Shown here: piece after piece, positions 7,934-16,781 of the stretch | How the letters are laid out: every line of letters starts with the position of its first letter | Position numbering within the stretch: position 1 is the first letter of the stretch | Assembly (NCBI GenBank): GCA_947475445.1 | Contig: CANJLC010000004.1 | Location: 1-64,000 of the forward strand | Source of the DNA: Alphaproteobacteria bacterium | GTDB lineage: Bacteria > Pseudomonadota > Alphaproteobacteria > Micropepsales > Micropepsaceae | Direction of reading: 5' to 3' | Length of the DNA stretch: 64,000 bases | Position numbers and translations under genes: made by a program | The notes under the pieces: generated by a model | Seen by the model: the letters and a program-made list of their open reading frames with translations, nothing else | The model's database searches: none | What the model was told of the DNA's origin: nothing

Positions 7934-10900
7934 CTATTCGTGCCGCTGCAGGCCCCGGTTCACCAGCACGAAGAATACCGGCACAAAGAAAATCGCCAGG
8001 ATGGTCGCCGACAACATGCCGCCGATCACGCCAGTGCCGATGTCATTCTGGCTGCCCGCGCCCGCGCCGGTTGCAATCGCCAGCGGGAATACGCCCGCGA
8101 TAAAGGCGATGGAGGTCATCAGGATGGGGCGCAGGCGCATGCGCGCCGCGGCCAGCGCCGCGTCATAGGCCTTCATGCCCTGCTTTTCATTCTCCACGGC
8201 GAATTCCACGATCAGGATGGCGTTCTTGGCCGAGAGGCCGATGGTCGCCAGCATGCCGACCTGGAAATAGATGTCGTTGAACAGGCCGCGCGCGGACGCC
8301 GCAATCACGGCGCCGATCACGCCAAGCGGAATGACCATCATCACCGACAGCGGGATGGCCCAGCTTTCATACAGGGCCGCCAGGCACAGATAGATGATCA
8401 GGATGGACAGGCCATACAAAGCCGGCGCCTGCGCGCCGCTGGCGGCTTCCTGGAAGGACAGGCCGGTCAGCTCATAGCCCACGCCGGGGGGCATCTTCTG
8501 GAAGATCTTGTCGATCCCCGCCAGCGCCGTGCCGGTGCTGACGCCCGCTGCAGGAATGCCCTGGATGTCGATGGAGCCAAAGCCGTTATAGCGCGTGAGC
8601 GTGGTGGGGCCGACCGTCCAATTGACCTTGGCGAAGGAGGAGAAGGGAGCCATGGCGCCATTGGCGGAGCGCACATACCAGCGGTCCAGGTCCTGCGGCG
8701 CCGAGCGGAAGGGTGCGTCGCCCTGGATATAGACCCGCTTGACGCGGGCGCGGTCGATGAAATTGTTGACGAAGTTGCCGCCCCAGGCCGCCGACAAGGT
8801 GGCATTGGCGTCGGCGGTGGAAACCCCCAGCGCATTGGCCTTGCCCTGGTCCACATCAATATGGATCTGCGCCGTGTCATCCAGGCTGTTGGGATAGACC
8901 TGGGCGAAGGTGGCGCGGTCCTGCGCCGCCATGCCCAAGAGCATGTTGCGCGCCTGGATCAACCCGGCATGGCCGACATTGCCGCGGTCTTCCAGCTGGA
9001 TCTCAAAGCCGTTGGACATGCCCAATTCCTGCACGGCAGGCGGCACCAGGGGATAAATCTGGGCGGTAGGCGACATCATGAATTTGAAGAAGGCGCGCTG
9101 GGCGATGGCTTCGGCGCTGTTGGCCTTTCCCTTGCGCTTGTCCCAGTCGCTCAGGCGGGCAAAGGCGATGCCGGCATTCTGGCCCGCGCCGGAAAAGCTG
9201 AAGCCCGCCACGGTGAAGACGAAATCCACATTGTCCTTTTCCTCTTCCAGGAAATGCTTGGCCACATCCTGCGCCACATTCATGGTGCGATCCTGGGTGG
9301 CGCCGGGCGGCAAGGTGATCAAGGTCATGATCATGCCCTGGTCTTCGCCGGGCAGGAACCCGGTGGGCATGCGGTAGAACAGCAATCCCAGCAGGACCAC
9401 GATCAGGGCGTAAACAACCATCACCCAGCGCTGATGGCGCAGGGTGCGGCCCAAGCCGCGCCGGTAGGATTCGCGCATGCGCTCGAAATTGCGGTTGAAC
9501 CAGGCGAAGAAACGGGCGAGCAGCCCCTTGCCTTGATCGGCCTCGGAATAGGGCAGCAGCAGGGTGGCGCACAAGGCCGGCGTCAGCACCAGGGCGCACA
9601 TGATGGAAAGCGACATGGCCGACACGATGGTGATGGAGAATTGGCGATAGATCACGCCTGTCGATCCGCCAAAGAACGCCATGGGCAGGAACACCGCCGT
9701 CAGCACCAGGCCGATGCCGATCAGGGCGCCGGTGATTTCCGTCATGGATTTCAGGGTTGCTTCGCGGGGCGAGAGTTTTTCCTCCCGCATGATGCGTTCG
9801 ACATTTTCCACCACCACGATGGCGTCGTCGACCAAAAGTCCGATTACCAGCACCAAAGCGAATAGCGTGAGGGTGTTGATGGTGTAGCCGAAGGCCGCAA
9901 GCACGCCAAAGGTGCCCAGCAGCACCACGGGCACGGCGACGGCGGGCACCAGGGTGGTGCGCCAGTTCTGCATGAAGACATACATCACCAAAACCACCAG
10001 GATGATGGCTTCAATCAGGGTTTCGACCACCTGCCGGATGGAAAGGCGGATGTAATCGGTGTTGTCGATGGGGAAGCTCAGCTTCATGCCCGGCGGCAGC
10101 TGGGCGCGCATGGATTCCGCGCGCGCCTTGACGGCGTCAACGGTTTTCAGGGCGTTGGCGCCGGGTGCCAGCATGATCGCCGCGCCCGAGGCGGGCTTGC
10201 CGTTGAACAGGCTCTTGATGGAATAATTGTCCGCGCCCAGCTCGACGCGGGCGACATCGCGCAGCCGCACCACGGCGCCAGAGGCGCTGGTCTTGAGGAT
10301 GACATTGCGGAATTGCTCGGGGGTCTGCAGCTGCGACTGGGCGGTAACCGTGGCATTCAGCTGCTGGCCCTTGGCGGCGGGCTGCTGGCCGATCGAGCCG
10401 GCAGAAACCTGGACGTTCTGGGCCCGGATGGCGGCCGCGATATCCGAGGGCATCAAGCCGAAATCATGCAGCTTGTAGGGATCGAGCCAGACACGCATGG
10501 CATATTGCGCGCCGAACACCTGGACATTGCCCACGCCGCTGACGCGCGACAACGGGTCCTGCATCTTGGAAATCAAGAAGTCGGAAATGTCGACATTGTC
10601 GTAGCGGCCGCTGTCGTCATAGACCGCGACAATCAGGATGAAGTTTGACTGCGCCTTGGTGACGGTAACGCCCTGCTGCTGCACCTGGGAGGGCAGCTGC
10701 GGGATGGCCTGCTGCACCTTGTTCTGCACCTGCACCTGGGCGATGTCGGGATTGGTGCCCGCCGCGAAGGTGGCGGTAATCATCACGGAGCCATCGGCGT
10801 TCGAGGCAGACGAGAAGTAAAGCAGATTGTCCAGCCCGGTCAGCTGCTGCTCGATCACCTGCGTCACGGAATTCTGCAGCGTCTCGGCGTCGGCGCCCGG

Positions 10901-11053
10901 ATAGAAAGTGTTCACCACCACGGCAGGCGGGGCGATGACGGGATATTGCTCCACCGGCAGCGAGAAGGCGGCGATGCCGCCCGCCAGCATGATCACGATG
11001 GCGATCACCCAGGCAAATACCGGGCGGTCGATAAAGAAGCGTGAAAGCCCCAT
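7934..11053 (-). CDS. RND multidrug efflux permease (HAE-1, AcrB/MexB type)
   Basis: 1039 residues, full length for the HAE-1 family of inner-membrane proton-driven drug exporters. It starts MGLSRFFIDRPVFAWV, the characteristic first transmembrane segment. It has the LVDDAIVVVENVER proton-relay region in TM4 (two adjacent Asp), large periplasmic loops and the FFVPVFFVLV last helix. It is transcribed 9 bp after its adaptor gene as one operon. No outer-membrane channel or TetR-type regulator is nearby, so the complex must borrow a TolC-like partner. Substrates cannot be predicted. Confidence 0.96.
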   Translation of the reverse strand: MGLSRFFIDRPVFAWVIAIVIMLAGGIAAFSLPVEQYPVIAPPAVVVNTFYPGADAETLQNSVTQVIEQQLTGLDNLLYFSSASNADGSVMITATFAAGTNPDIAQVQVQNKVQQAIPQLPSQVQQQGVTVTKAQSNFILIVAVYDDSGRYDNVDISDFLISKMQDPLSRVSGVGNVQVFGAQYAMRVWLDPYKLHDFGLMPSDIAAAIRAQNVQVSAGSIGQQPAAKGQQLNATVTAQSQLQTPEQFRNVILKTSASGAVVRLRDVARVELGADNYSIKSLFNGKPASGAAIMLAPGANALKTVDAVKARAESMRAQLPPGMKLSFPIDNTDYIRLSIRQVVETLIEAIILVVLVMYVFMQNWRTTLVPAVAVPVVLLGTFGVLAAFGYTINTLTLFALVLVIGLLVDDAIVVVENVERIMREEKLSPREATLKSMTEITGALIGIGLVLTAVFLPMAFFGGSTGVIYRQFSITIVSAMSLSIMCALVLTPALCATLLLPYSEADQGKGLLARFFAWFNRNFERMRESYRRGLGRTLRHQRWVMVVYALIVVLLGLLFYRMPTGFLPGEDQGMIMTLITLPPGATQDRTMNVAQDVAKHFLEEEKDNVDFVFTVAGFSFSGAGQNAGIAFARLSDWDKRKGKANSAEAIAQRAFFKFMMSPTAQIYPLVPPAVQELGMSNGFEIQLEDRGNVGHAGLIQARNMLLGMAAQDRATFAQVYPNSLDDTAQIHIDVDQGKANALGVSTADANATLSAAWGGNFVNNFIDRARVKRVYIQGDAPFRSAPQDLDRWYVRSANGAMAPFSSFAKVNWTVGPTTLTRYNGFGSIDIQGIPAAGVSTGTALAGIDKIFQKMPPGVGYELTGLSFQEAASGAQAPALYGLSILIIYLCLAALYESWAIPLSVMMVIPLGVIGAVIAASARGLFNDIYFQVGMLATIGLSAKNAILIVEFAVENEKQGMKAYDAALAAARMRLRPILMTSIAFIAGVFPLAIATGAGAGSQNDIGTGVIGGMLSATILAIFFVPVFFVLVNRGLQRHE

Positions 11054-11062
11054 GGGTGCCGC

Positions 11063-12133
11063 CTATGACTTGACGGGTTTTGCGGGGGTGGGCGTCACCG
11101 GCATGTCGGGCATCACTTTCTGCAAGCCCTCCACGATCATCTTGTCGCCGGGCTTGAGGCCATCCAGCACCTGCCAGTTGCCGTCCACGGCGCGGCCGGT
11201 CTTGAGGATGCGCAGGCGCGCAATGTTCTTTTCATCCAGCACCAGGGCGGTGGGTTCGCCCTTGGCGTCATGACCGACCGCAAGCTGCGGCACCAGGATG
11301 CCGTGTGGATCGGTGCCCTGGTTCACCGTGGCGCGGACATACAGTCCGGGCAACAGCAGGCCATCGGGATTGGGGAAGATGGCGCGCAGGCGCACCGCGC
11401 CAGTGGCGGGGTCCACCGTCACATCGGTGAATTGCAGCTTGCCCTTCTGGGCGTAATCGCTGCCGTCATCCAGCTTGAGCGACACTTCGGCGCCGCCGGC
11501 GGAAATATGACCGGCGCTCATGGCCCGCTTGAGCGCCAGCAGTTCGGCGCTGGACTGGTCGATGTCGACATAGATGGGATCAAGCGTGGAGATGACGGCC
11601 AGTGCGGTCGGCTGGTTCGCCGTCACCAGCGCGCCTTCGGTCACGCTGGAGGCGCCGATGCGCCCGGAGATGGGCGCTTCGATATGGGTATAGTTGAGGT
11701 TGATGCGCGCATTGTCGGCGGCGCCCTGCGCAGCCAGGTAGGCGGCGCGGGCGTCCTCGGCATCCTGGGGCGAGATGGCCGTGGCGGCCAGCAGGCGCGC
11801 ATAACGTTCGGCGCGGCTCTTGGCGCTGGCGAGCGTCGCTTCGGCGCTGGCCGCGGCGGCGCGATAGGGGCCTGGATCAATCTGGTAAAGCGCCTGGCCC
11901 TTCTTGACGAGCGCGCCTTCGGTGAAGAGCCGGCGCTGGACGATCCCGGTGATCTGGGGGCGCACTTCGGAGACGGCAAAGGCATTGGTGCGGCCGGGCA
12001 GTTCGGCGATCAGGGAGACAGGCTGTTCCTTGATGACGATGAAGCCCACCATCGGCGGGGGCATTTGCTGCTGCTTCTCCTGACCGCAGGCGCACAGGGC
12101 AAGCAAGGCAACAAGACCAAAACGACGTATCAT
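11063..12133 (-). CDS. RND efflux periplasmic adaptor (membrane fusion lipoprotein)
   Basis: 356 residues. The N-terminus MIRRFGLVALLALCACGQ looks like a lipoprotein signal peptide, with Cys16 the likely lipidated residue. The HlyD/AcrA domain order follows: barrel-sandwich with EVRPQITGIVQ, an alpha-hairpin (about 95-145), a second lipoyl half with THIEAPISGRIG, then beta-barrel and membrane-proximal domains. It links the permease to an outer-membrane channel. It is the first gene of a two-gene operon behind dusB. Confidence 0.94.
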   Translation of the reverse strand: MIRRFGLVALLALCACGQEKQQQMPPPMVGFIVIKEQPVSLIAELPGRTNAFAVSEVRPQITGIVQRRLFTEGALVKKGQALYQIDPGPYRAAAASAEATLASAKSRAERYARLLAATAISPQDAEDARAAYLAAQGAADNARINLNYTHIEAPISGRIGASSVTEGALVTANQPTALAVISTLDPIYVDIDQSSAELLALKRAMSAGHISAGGAEVSLKLDDGSDYAQKGKLQFTDVTVDPATGAVRLRAIFPNPDGLLLPGLYVRATVNQGTDPHGILVPQLAVGHDAKGEPTALVLDEKNIARLRILKTGRAVDGNWQVLDGLKPGDKMIVEGLQKVMPDMPVTPTPAKPVKS

Positions 12134-12164
12134 GAAATCCCCTCAGAAAATCCCCAGCGGGCGA

Positions 12165-12188
12165 GTCCCCTTTTGACGGGTGGGGGAC
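12165..12188 (-). terminator. Hairpin between dusB and the RND operon
   Basis: GTCCCC at 12165-12170 pairs with GGGGAC at 12183-12188, giving a short GC-rich stem and a 12-base loop in the 77-bp gap between the dusB stop and the adaptor start. Read on the minus strand it is not followed by a T-run, so it may be a weak terminator or an mRNA 5' end structure rather than a classic intrinsic terminator. Confidence 0.35.
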
Positions 12189-12210
12189 GGCATACCCAAG
12201 CATACGGCCC

Positions 12211-13242
12211 TTAAATAAGAGCAGATGCGCCAATTGGAAGGGGGGGATTTGTCCAAAGTGCGGCAAGGGCACCTTCCAGGGTGCCGGCGCGCTCAATTTG
12301 ACAAAGGCGGGCCTTTTCACTGCGGCGCGTCAAGGCGTTACCGCCGAACAGGGACAGTGGGGCATTTTCCACATACCAGCCCAGATGTTTGCGGAAGACG
12401 CGCAGGCCCAATGCATCGCCGTAAAATTTCACAGAGCGGGCAAGATGCGCCAGGAGGATTTCGAATCGTTCCGGCAGCTCGGGCTCGACCAGCGGCCCGC
12501 CCGTCGCCAGTGCCCGGTCCAGCGCGGCCGCGATCCAGGGCCGGCCATAGGCGCCGCGGCCGATCATGATGCCGTCCGCGCCCGATTGCTCCAGGGCGGC
12601 GCGCGCCGATGACAGATCTGTGACATCGCCATTGACGATGACGGGAATTTTCACAGCCGCCTTCACATCGGCCACGGCGCGCCAGTCTGCCTGGCCCTTG
12701 TAGAACTGGTTGCGGGTGCGGCCATGAATGGTGACGGCGCGGATGCCGATTTCCTCGGCGCGGGCGGCAATCTCGGGCGCATTTTTCCAATGCTCGTCCC
12801 AGCCCAGCCGCATTTTCAAGGTCACCGGGCGCGATGTGGATTCCACCGCCGCCGCCATCAGCCGGGCGGCCAGTTCGGGTTCGCGCATCAGCGCCGAGCC
12901 CGACAAGGCGCCGGTCACTTCCTTGCAGGGGCAGCCCATGTTGAGGTCAATGATATCGGCGCCGGCCTGCTCGGCCAGTTTCGCGCCCTTGGCGATCCAT
13001 TCCGCCTCGCGCCCGACAAGCTGCACCACCATCAGCGGCAAGCCTTCACCGATGGCGGCGCGGCGCACGACATCAGCCCGGCCGCGCACAAAGCTGTCAC
13101 AGGCCACCATCTCGGTGGCGACATAGGGCGCGCCTTCAGCCGATGCGGTCTGGCGAAAAGGCAGGTCCGACACGCCCGTCATGGGCGCATTCAGCACCCG
13201 GCCGGGGATCGTGACATCGCCAATTTGCAGCGTTTGGACCAT
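12211..13242 (-). CDS. dusB: tRNA-dihydrouridine synthase B
   Basis: 343 residues of the Dus family. [14 protein letters not shown] at the N-terminus, [11 protein letters not shown] with the SGSALM segment, and VNGDVTDL and [11 protein letters not shown] in the C-terminal half of the barrel are typical of DusB. It modifies a D-loop position different from that of DusA. In many alphaproteobacteria dusB (nifR3) sits before ntrBC, but here no ntr genes follow and the next gene downstream is the RND adaptor. Start at 13242 ([10 protein letters not shown]). Confidence 0.94.
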   Translation of the reverse strand: MVQTLQIGDVTIPGRVLNAPMTGVSDLPFRQTASAEGAPYVATEMVACDSFVRGRADVVRRAAIGEGLPLMVVQLVGREAEWIAKGAKLAEQAGADIIDLNMGCPCKEVTGALSGSALMREPELAARLMAAAVESTSRPVTLKMRLGWDEHWKNAPEIAARAEEIGIRAVTIHGRTRNQFYKGQADWRAVADVKAAVKIPVIVNGDVTDLSSARAALEQSGADGIMIGRGAYGRPWIAAALDRALATGGPLVEPELPERFEILLAHLARSVKFYGDALGLRVFRKHLGWYVENAPLSLFGGNALTRRSEKARLCQIERAGTLEGALAALWTNPPLPIGASALI

Positions 13243-13293
13243 GGCGCGGGCATAGACCCGTCATGGCGGGACTTCAAGGCAAACGGACCAATT

Positions 13294-14001
13294 CTAGGGC
13301 GCACGGATCAGTTCGCCCGATCTGGCGATATGGGTTTCCAGATGCCTTGGCTCGGTTTTCAGCCGCACCTGGCCGGAGCCCGCGATGTTCACTTCCAGCC
13401 GCTCGCTTGGGGCGATCTCGGCCTTGCCGCTGCCCAGCACGCTCAGCTCGGCGCTTTTTATGGCCAGTTCTCCCAGGCGGGCATCGCCCGATCCGGCAAT
13501 GACCATTTCAAGGTTATTGGCCTTGCCCGAGGCTTCGACTTCGCCCGATCCGGCGACATGGATGCTCAGGTCCGGAACATCGATATCCGACAGGTTCAGC
13601 CTGCCGCTGCCCGCCAGGTCGAACTGGTGGAAGGCGCGGCCGGGCAGGGTGACTTCGAAACGGCCGGATCCGGAGCGGCGGCGGCAATCCAGCGAAAGCT
13701 TTCCGTCGTCCACCTGCACATGCGCCAGCGCGGCGCGGTCGCCCTCAACCACCAGCTTGTCGCCGCTTCCCTGGCGGAAATGCACATTGGCGGGCATGGC
13801 GATATGCACTTCGCCATCGTCGCCGTTCCAATCCATGCTGCGGCTGGCAATCTCGCCTGACGCCGCGCCGCAACGGGGCTGGAAGCCGGGAAAACTCACA
13901 TCGTGCAGGAAATCCTTGCCGCCCACCGCGGCGGCGGCCACCAGGCAGGTGGCGCAGATGGCAAGGCCGGAGACGGCGATGATGGCGAGTTTTTTCGACA
14001 T
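13294..14001 (-). CDS. Exported GIN-domain protein (DUF2807-like)
   Basis: 235 residues. The N-terminus MSKKLAIIAVSGLAICATC is a signal peptide or membrane anchor, followed by a repetitive beta-rich domain with recurring Gly-Ser-Gly turns (for example LAGSGRLNL, VAGSGEVEA, VLGSGKAEI, IAGSGQVRL) typical of the GIN/DUF2807 beta-helix fold. It is probably a periplasmic or envelope-surface protein without enzymatic residues. It is the last gene of the padR-DUF1700-GIN operon, with 9 bp to the preceding gene. Similar modules in other bacteria are envelope-stress or auto-regulated units of unknown purpose. Confidence 0.85.
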   Translation of the reverse strand: MSKKLAIIAVSGLAICATCLVAAAAVGGKDFLHDVSFPGFQPRCGAASGEIASRSMDWNGDDGEVHIAMPANVHFRQGSGDKLVVEGDRAALAHVQVDDGKLSLDCRRRSGSGRFEVTLPGRAFHQFDLAGSGRLNLSDIDVPDLSIHVAGSGEVEASGKANNLEMVIAGSGDARLGELAIKSAELSVLGSGKAEIAPSERLEVNIAGSGQVRLKTEPRHLETHIARSGELIRAP

Positions 14002-14010
14002 GACGCTTCC

Positions 14011-14583
14011 TCAGATGGCGTTGTTGACGGAGCGGAACAGGCGAAAATGCAGCCTGGCGTAGCGGATCAGCAGCCGCGCCAGTGCTTCACCCACAAGCAG
14101 CAGGAGGGCGCCACCACCGACCGCGCCGCTGACAAATCCGATGCCGGCCAGAATTTGCGCCGGCACATTGTCCAGCATTCCTTGCCAGCCCAGCGGCAGA
14201 AGATTGATCAGCATGAAGGCGCCGAAGCCGAACAGGGCGATGCACGCCACGCCGACTCCCAGGAAAATGCCTGCAAGCGCGAAGAGCAGCGGCAGCAGGA
14301 ACATCACGTCGATGGTGGCCAGGCCCAGCAGCGCCAGCACCACGCCCAGGAAGTTACCGGCGTTGCGATCGCTCTCCCAGCGGCGAAAGCCCGCTTCGGC
14401 GCGCAGCTCGCGCGCCAGCCGCCAGGGATCGCCCAGCGCCTTGGCGATTTCCTCTTCGCTGCGGCCGGCCGCCTCACCGTCGGCGAAATAGGTCTGATAG
14501 TCCGACAGGATGTCGTCTATCTCGCTGGGCGGCAGGCCGCCCAGACCGCGCCGCAACTGGTAGAGGAAATCTTCGCGGTTCAT
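14011..14583 (-). CDS. DUF1700 family membrane protein
   Basis: 190 residues. The N-terminal 70 residues (MNREDFLYQLRRGLGGLPP..., with a conserved AKALGDPWRLARELRAE) form the helical DUF1700 part. The rest has about three hydrophobic segments (roughly 80-98, 100-125, 140-165). The family is commonly encoded directly after a PadR-type regulator, as here, where the two genes overlap by ATGA. The molecular role is unknown; the pairing suggests the repressor controls, and perhaps senses, this membrane protein. Confidence 0.88.
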   Translation of the reverse strand: MNREDFLYQLRRGLGGLPPSEIDDILSDYQTYFADGEAAGRSEEEIAKALGDPWRLARELRAEAGFRRWESDRNAGNFLGVVLALLGLATIDVMFLLPLLFALAGIFLGVGVACIALFGFGAFMLINLLPLGWQGMLDNVPAQILAGIGFVSGAVGGGALLLLVGEALARLLIRYARLHFRLFRSVNNAI

Positions 14584-14906
14584 GTCGCATCTCCCAGGAT
14601 CTTGCGCACGGCAGCTTCGAAATTGGTCCAGTCCTGGCGCTGCTGCTCGAAAGCGGCGCGGCCGGTCTTGGTCAGCTTGTAATATTTGCGCGGCGGCCCG
14701 CTGCCGGATTCGCGCAGGTAAGTGGAAACCAGCCCGTCATTCTGCATCCGGCGCATCAGGGGATAGATGGTGCCTTCGCCCATCCCCACCGCCTCGCTCA
14801 TGTGGCTGGCGATCTCATAGGCATAGCCGTCCTGCCCCGACAGCAGGGCGAGGACGCACATTTCCAGTACGCCTTTCTTGAGTTGAACATTCAGGGCTTC
14901 AGCCAT
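14580..14906 (-). CDS. PadR-family transcriptional regulator
   Basis: 108 residues from the ATG at 14906 (MAEALNVQLKKG). A 20-residue upstream extension in frame is less likely because it would run through the probable operator. The winged-helix domain has the PadR landmarks LEMCVLALLS, DGYAYEIA, GEGTIYPLMRRMQ and the wing GPPRKYYKLT. It is a short PadR-s2-type protein that probably represses its own operon. Its stop overlaps the start of the DUF1700 gene, showing translational coupling. Confidence 0.93.
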   Translation of the reverse strand: MAEALNVQLKKGVLEMCVLALLSGQDGYAYEIASHMSEAVGMGEGTIYPLMRRMQNDGLVSTYLRESGSGPPRKYYKLTKTGRAAFEQQRQDWTNFEAAVRKILGDAT

Positions 14907-14929
14907 GACGGGGGTATAGCACCAGCTAT

Positions 14930-14949
14930 CTTGCAAAGCAAGGTACCTT
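14930..14949. promoter_or_regulatory. Probable PadR operator (nested dyads)
   Basis: Just upstream of padR is CTTGCAAAGCAAG (14930-14942), a perfect 5-bp inverted repeat around AAA. The palindrome AAGGTACCTT (14940-14949) overlaps it. Autoregulated PadR genes usually carry a dyad at this position. The site is about 24 bp from the padR start and about 55 bp from the start of the opposite-facing deacetylase remnant. Assignment as the PadR site is inferred from position and symmetry. Confidence 0.5.
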
Positions 14950-15003
14950 GTTATGTCTGATCCCATTACCCCCGCTTTAACATTTGCCCTTTAAAAAGGG
15001 GCC

Positions 15004-15477
15004 ATGCTTGCCATGCGCCTCACCCGCTTTATCGCCCGCATGACCAATGTCCGGCCTGCGCGCCTGCTTGGCGCAAAGCCCATTGCCAGCATCACCTTTG
15101 ACGATTTTCCCAAATCGGCCTGGACCGTCGGCGTACCTTTGCTGGCCCAATACAAGGCGCGCGGCACCTATTACACGGCGGGCAATTTCTGCGGCCGCAC
15201 CGTGGAGGGCATGGAATTCTACGACGATGCCGATCTGCGCGCCCTTGTGGCTGCGGGCCATGAGATCGGCTGCCACGGCTTTGGCCACCAGCCGACACCG
15301 TCCTTGTCCACGCAAACCCTGGCGCAGGACATGGACCGCAACGCCAGATTCCTGGCGCCCTTCCTGAATGGCGCCAAGCTGGAAAGCTATGCCGCCTGGC
15401 GCAGGGCCGCACGCCTGCGCGCAGCAGGCTGCGCGCCTGACAGAAGGGCCGATTCGCCGCTTCCAGCGATAACATAG
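15004..15477 (+). pseudogene. Truncated polysaccharide deacetylase (NodB domain)
   Basis: 157 residues. The first 122 or so look like a genuine NodB-type deacetylase: SITFDDFPKSAW carries the metal-binding Asp motif and GHEIGCHGFGH the HxxxH motif. After LNGAKLESYA the similarity stops. The remaining residues are Arg/Ala-rich and the expected third motif (R-x-P-Y/F) and C-terminal half are missing in all three frames before hpnI starts. It is probably the remnant of a deletion. It is preceded by an AGGGG-type ribosome binding site. Its position directly before hpnI may be chance. Confidence 0.7.
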
Positions 15478-15608
15478 CCAGGCAGCGGCCCATTTGCCCC
15501 AGGGGGTGGCAAGAATGTCGCATTTAGCCCCGGGTTCCATGGCCGAAGCTTCTTCCCCGCGCCCGGCGCCTTTATGTATATAGAGTGCGTCCAGTGGGGG
15601 CACCGGAT

Positions 15609-16781
15609 ATGAGCATGGCCTTGATTTCGATGGAGTTTGGCTGGTTTCTGGCAGTGCTTGCCCTGTGCGGCGGGCTGTACACGATCATGGCCGCCTTTGT
15701 CGCCGGACGCTTCATGCTGCGCGGCACAGCGCCCCGCACCACCCTTCTGGCGCCTGTCACCATCCTCAAGCCGCTGTACCTGGACGAGCCGGGCCTGCTG
15801 GAAAATCTGGAAAGCTTTTTCCTCCAGGACTATGCCGCGCCGGTGCAGATCGTGTTCGGCGTGCATGACCGCTCCGATCCGGCCGCCTTTGTGGTGCGCG
15901 CCCTGCAGGAAAAATATCCCGGCCGCGATATCGCCATCGTGGCGGAGACGGCGATGTACGGCGCCAACGCCAAGGTTTCCAACCTCATCAACATGCTGCC
16001 CGCGGCCCGGCACGACATACTGGTGCTGAGCGACAGCGACATCGCCGTGCCGAAAAACTGGCTTGCCGCCGTGACAGCCACATTGGCGCAGCCGGGCGTT
16101 GGCCTTGTCACCTGCCTTTACAAGGGCGAAGCCGGCGCCCGCGGCTTGTGGGCCAGGCTGGCGGCGATGGGCATCACCTATGACTTCATGCCCAAGGCCG
16201 TCACCGGGGCATCGCTTGGCCTGGCCGAGCCCTGCATGGGCTCCACCATCGCGCTCACCCGCACCACGCTGGAAATGATAGGCGGCTTTACCGCCTTCGC
16301 CGACTACCTGGCCGATGATTATGAAATGGGCCGGGCGGTGCGCGGGCTGGGCCTGAAGCTTGCCATGCCGGCATTGGCCGTCAGCCACAGCGCCTCCGAG
16401 ACCAGCCTGTCCGAGTTGTTCCAGCACGAACTGCGCTGGACCCGCACCATCCGCCGCATCAACCCGGTCGGGCATGCGGGCAGCATCATTACTTTTGCCT
16501 TGGCGCTGGCCCTGATGTCCGCCTTTTTGCTGGATTTCAGCGCTCTGGGCCTGACTGTGCTGGGATTGGCCCTTGGCGCGCGGCTGTTTCTGAAGTACCG
16601 GATCGACAGCATTTTCGCCACCAAAGCGGGACCGTTCTGGCTTTTGCCCTTGCGGGATATGCTCAGTTTCGCGGTTTTCGTGGCGTCAATGTTCGGTGAG
16701 ACAGTGCATTGGCGGGGAACCCGCCTGTCGGTCCAGCGCAGTGGCGTTATTTCTTCTGAATCGGTTGAGGCAATCCAATGA
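15609..16781 (+). CDS. hpnI: Hopanoid glycosyltransferase HpnI
   Basis: 390 residues, a family-2, ceramide-glucosyltransferase-like membrane enzyme. In Burkholderia HpnI adds N-acetylglucosamine to bacteriohopanetetrol. An N-terminal hydrophobic helix (about 5-30) precedes the GT-A domain: VTILKPLY, LSDSDIAVP (metal-binding Asp motif) and the acceptor-side HELRWTRTIRRI (QxxRW-like). Two or three C-terminal membrane helices follow. I chose ATG 15609 (MSMALISMEF) because a GGGGG stretch lies about 9 bp upstream; the frame also opens at GTG 15585. The stop overlaps the hpnJ start (ATGA). Confidence 0.93.
   Translation: MSMALISMEFGWFLAVLALCGGLYTIMAAFVAGRFMLRGTAPRTTLLAPVTILKPLYLDEPGLLENLESFFLQDYAAPVQIVFGVHDRSDPAAFVVRALQEKYPGRDIAIVAETAMYGANAKVSNLINMLPAARHDILVLSDSDIAVPKNWLAAVTATLAQPGVGLVTCLYKGEAGARGLWARLAAMGITYDFMPKAVTGASLGLAEPCMGSTIALTRTTLEMIGGFTAFADYLADDYEMGRAVRGLGLKLAMPALAVSHSASETSLSELFQHELRWTRTIRRINPVGHAGSIITFALALALMSAFLLDFSALGLTVLGLALGARLFLKYRIDSIFATKAGPFWLLPLRDMLSFAVFVASMFGETVHWRGTRLSVQRSGVISSESVEAIQ

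Noticed and set aside
7913-9865. 650-codon plus-strand frame opposite the RND permease
   Set aside because: Low-complexity His/Gly/Arg/Gln translation without a motif; the opposite strand encodes an unmistakable RND transporter.
14983-14998. Two TTAA motifs near the deacetylase remnant, considered as a CtrA box
   Set aside because: The spacing is 10 bases rather than 7.
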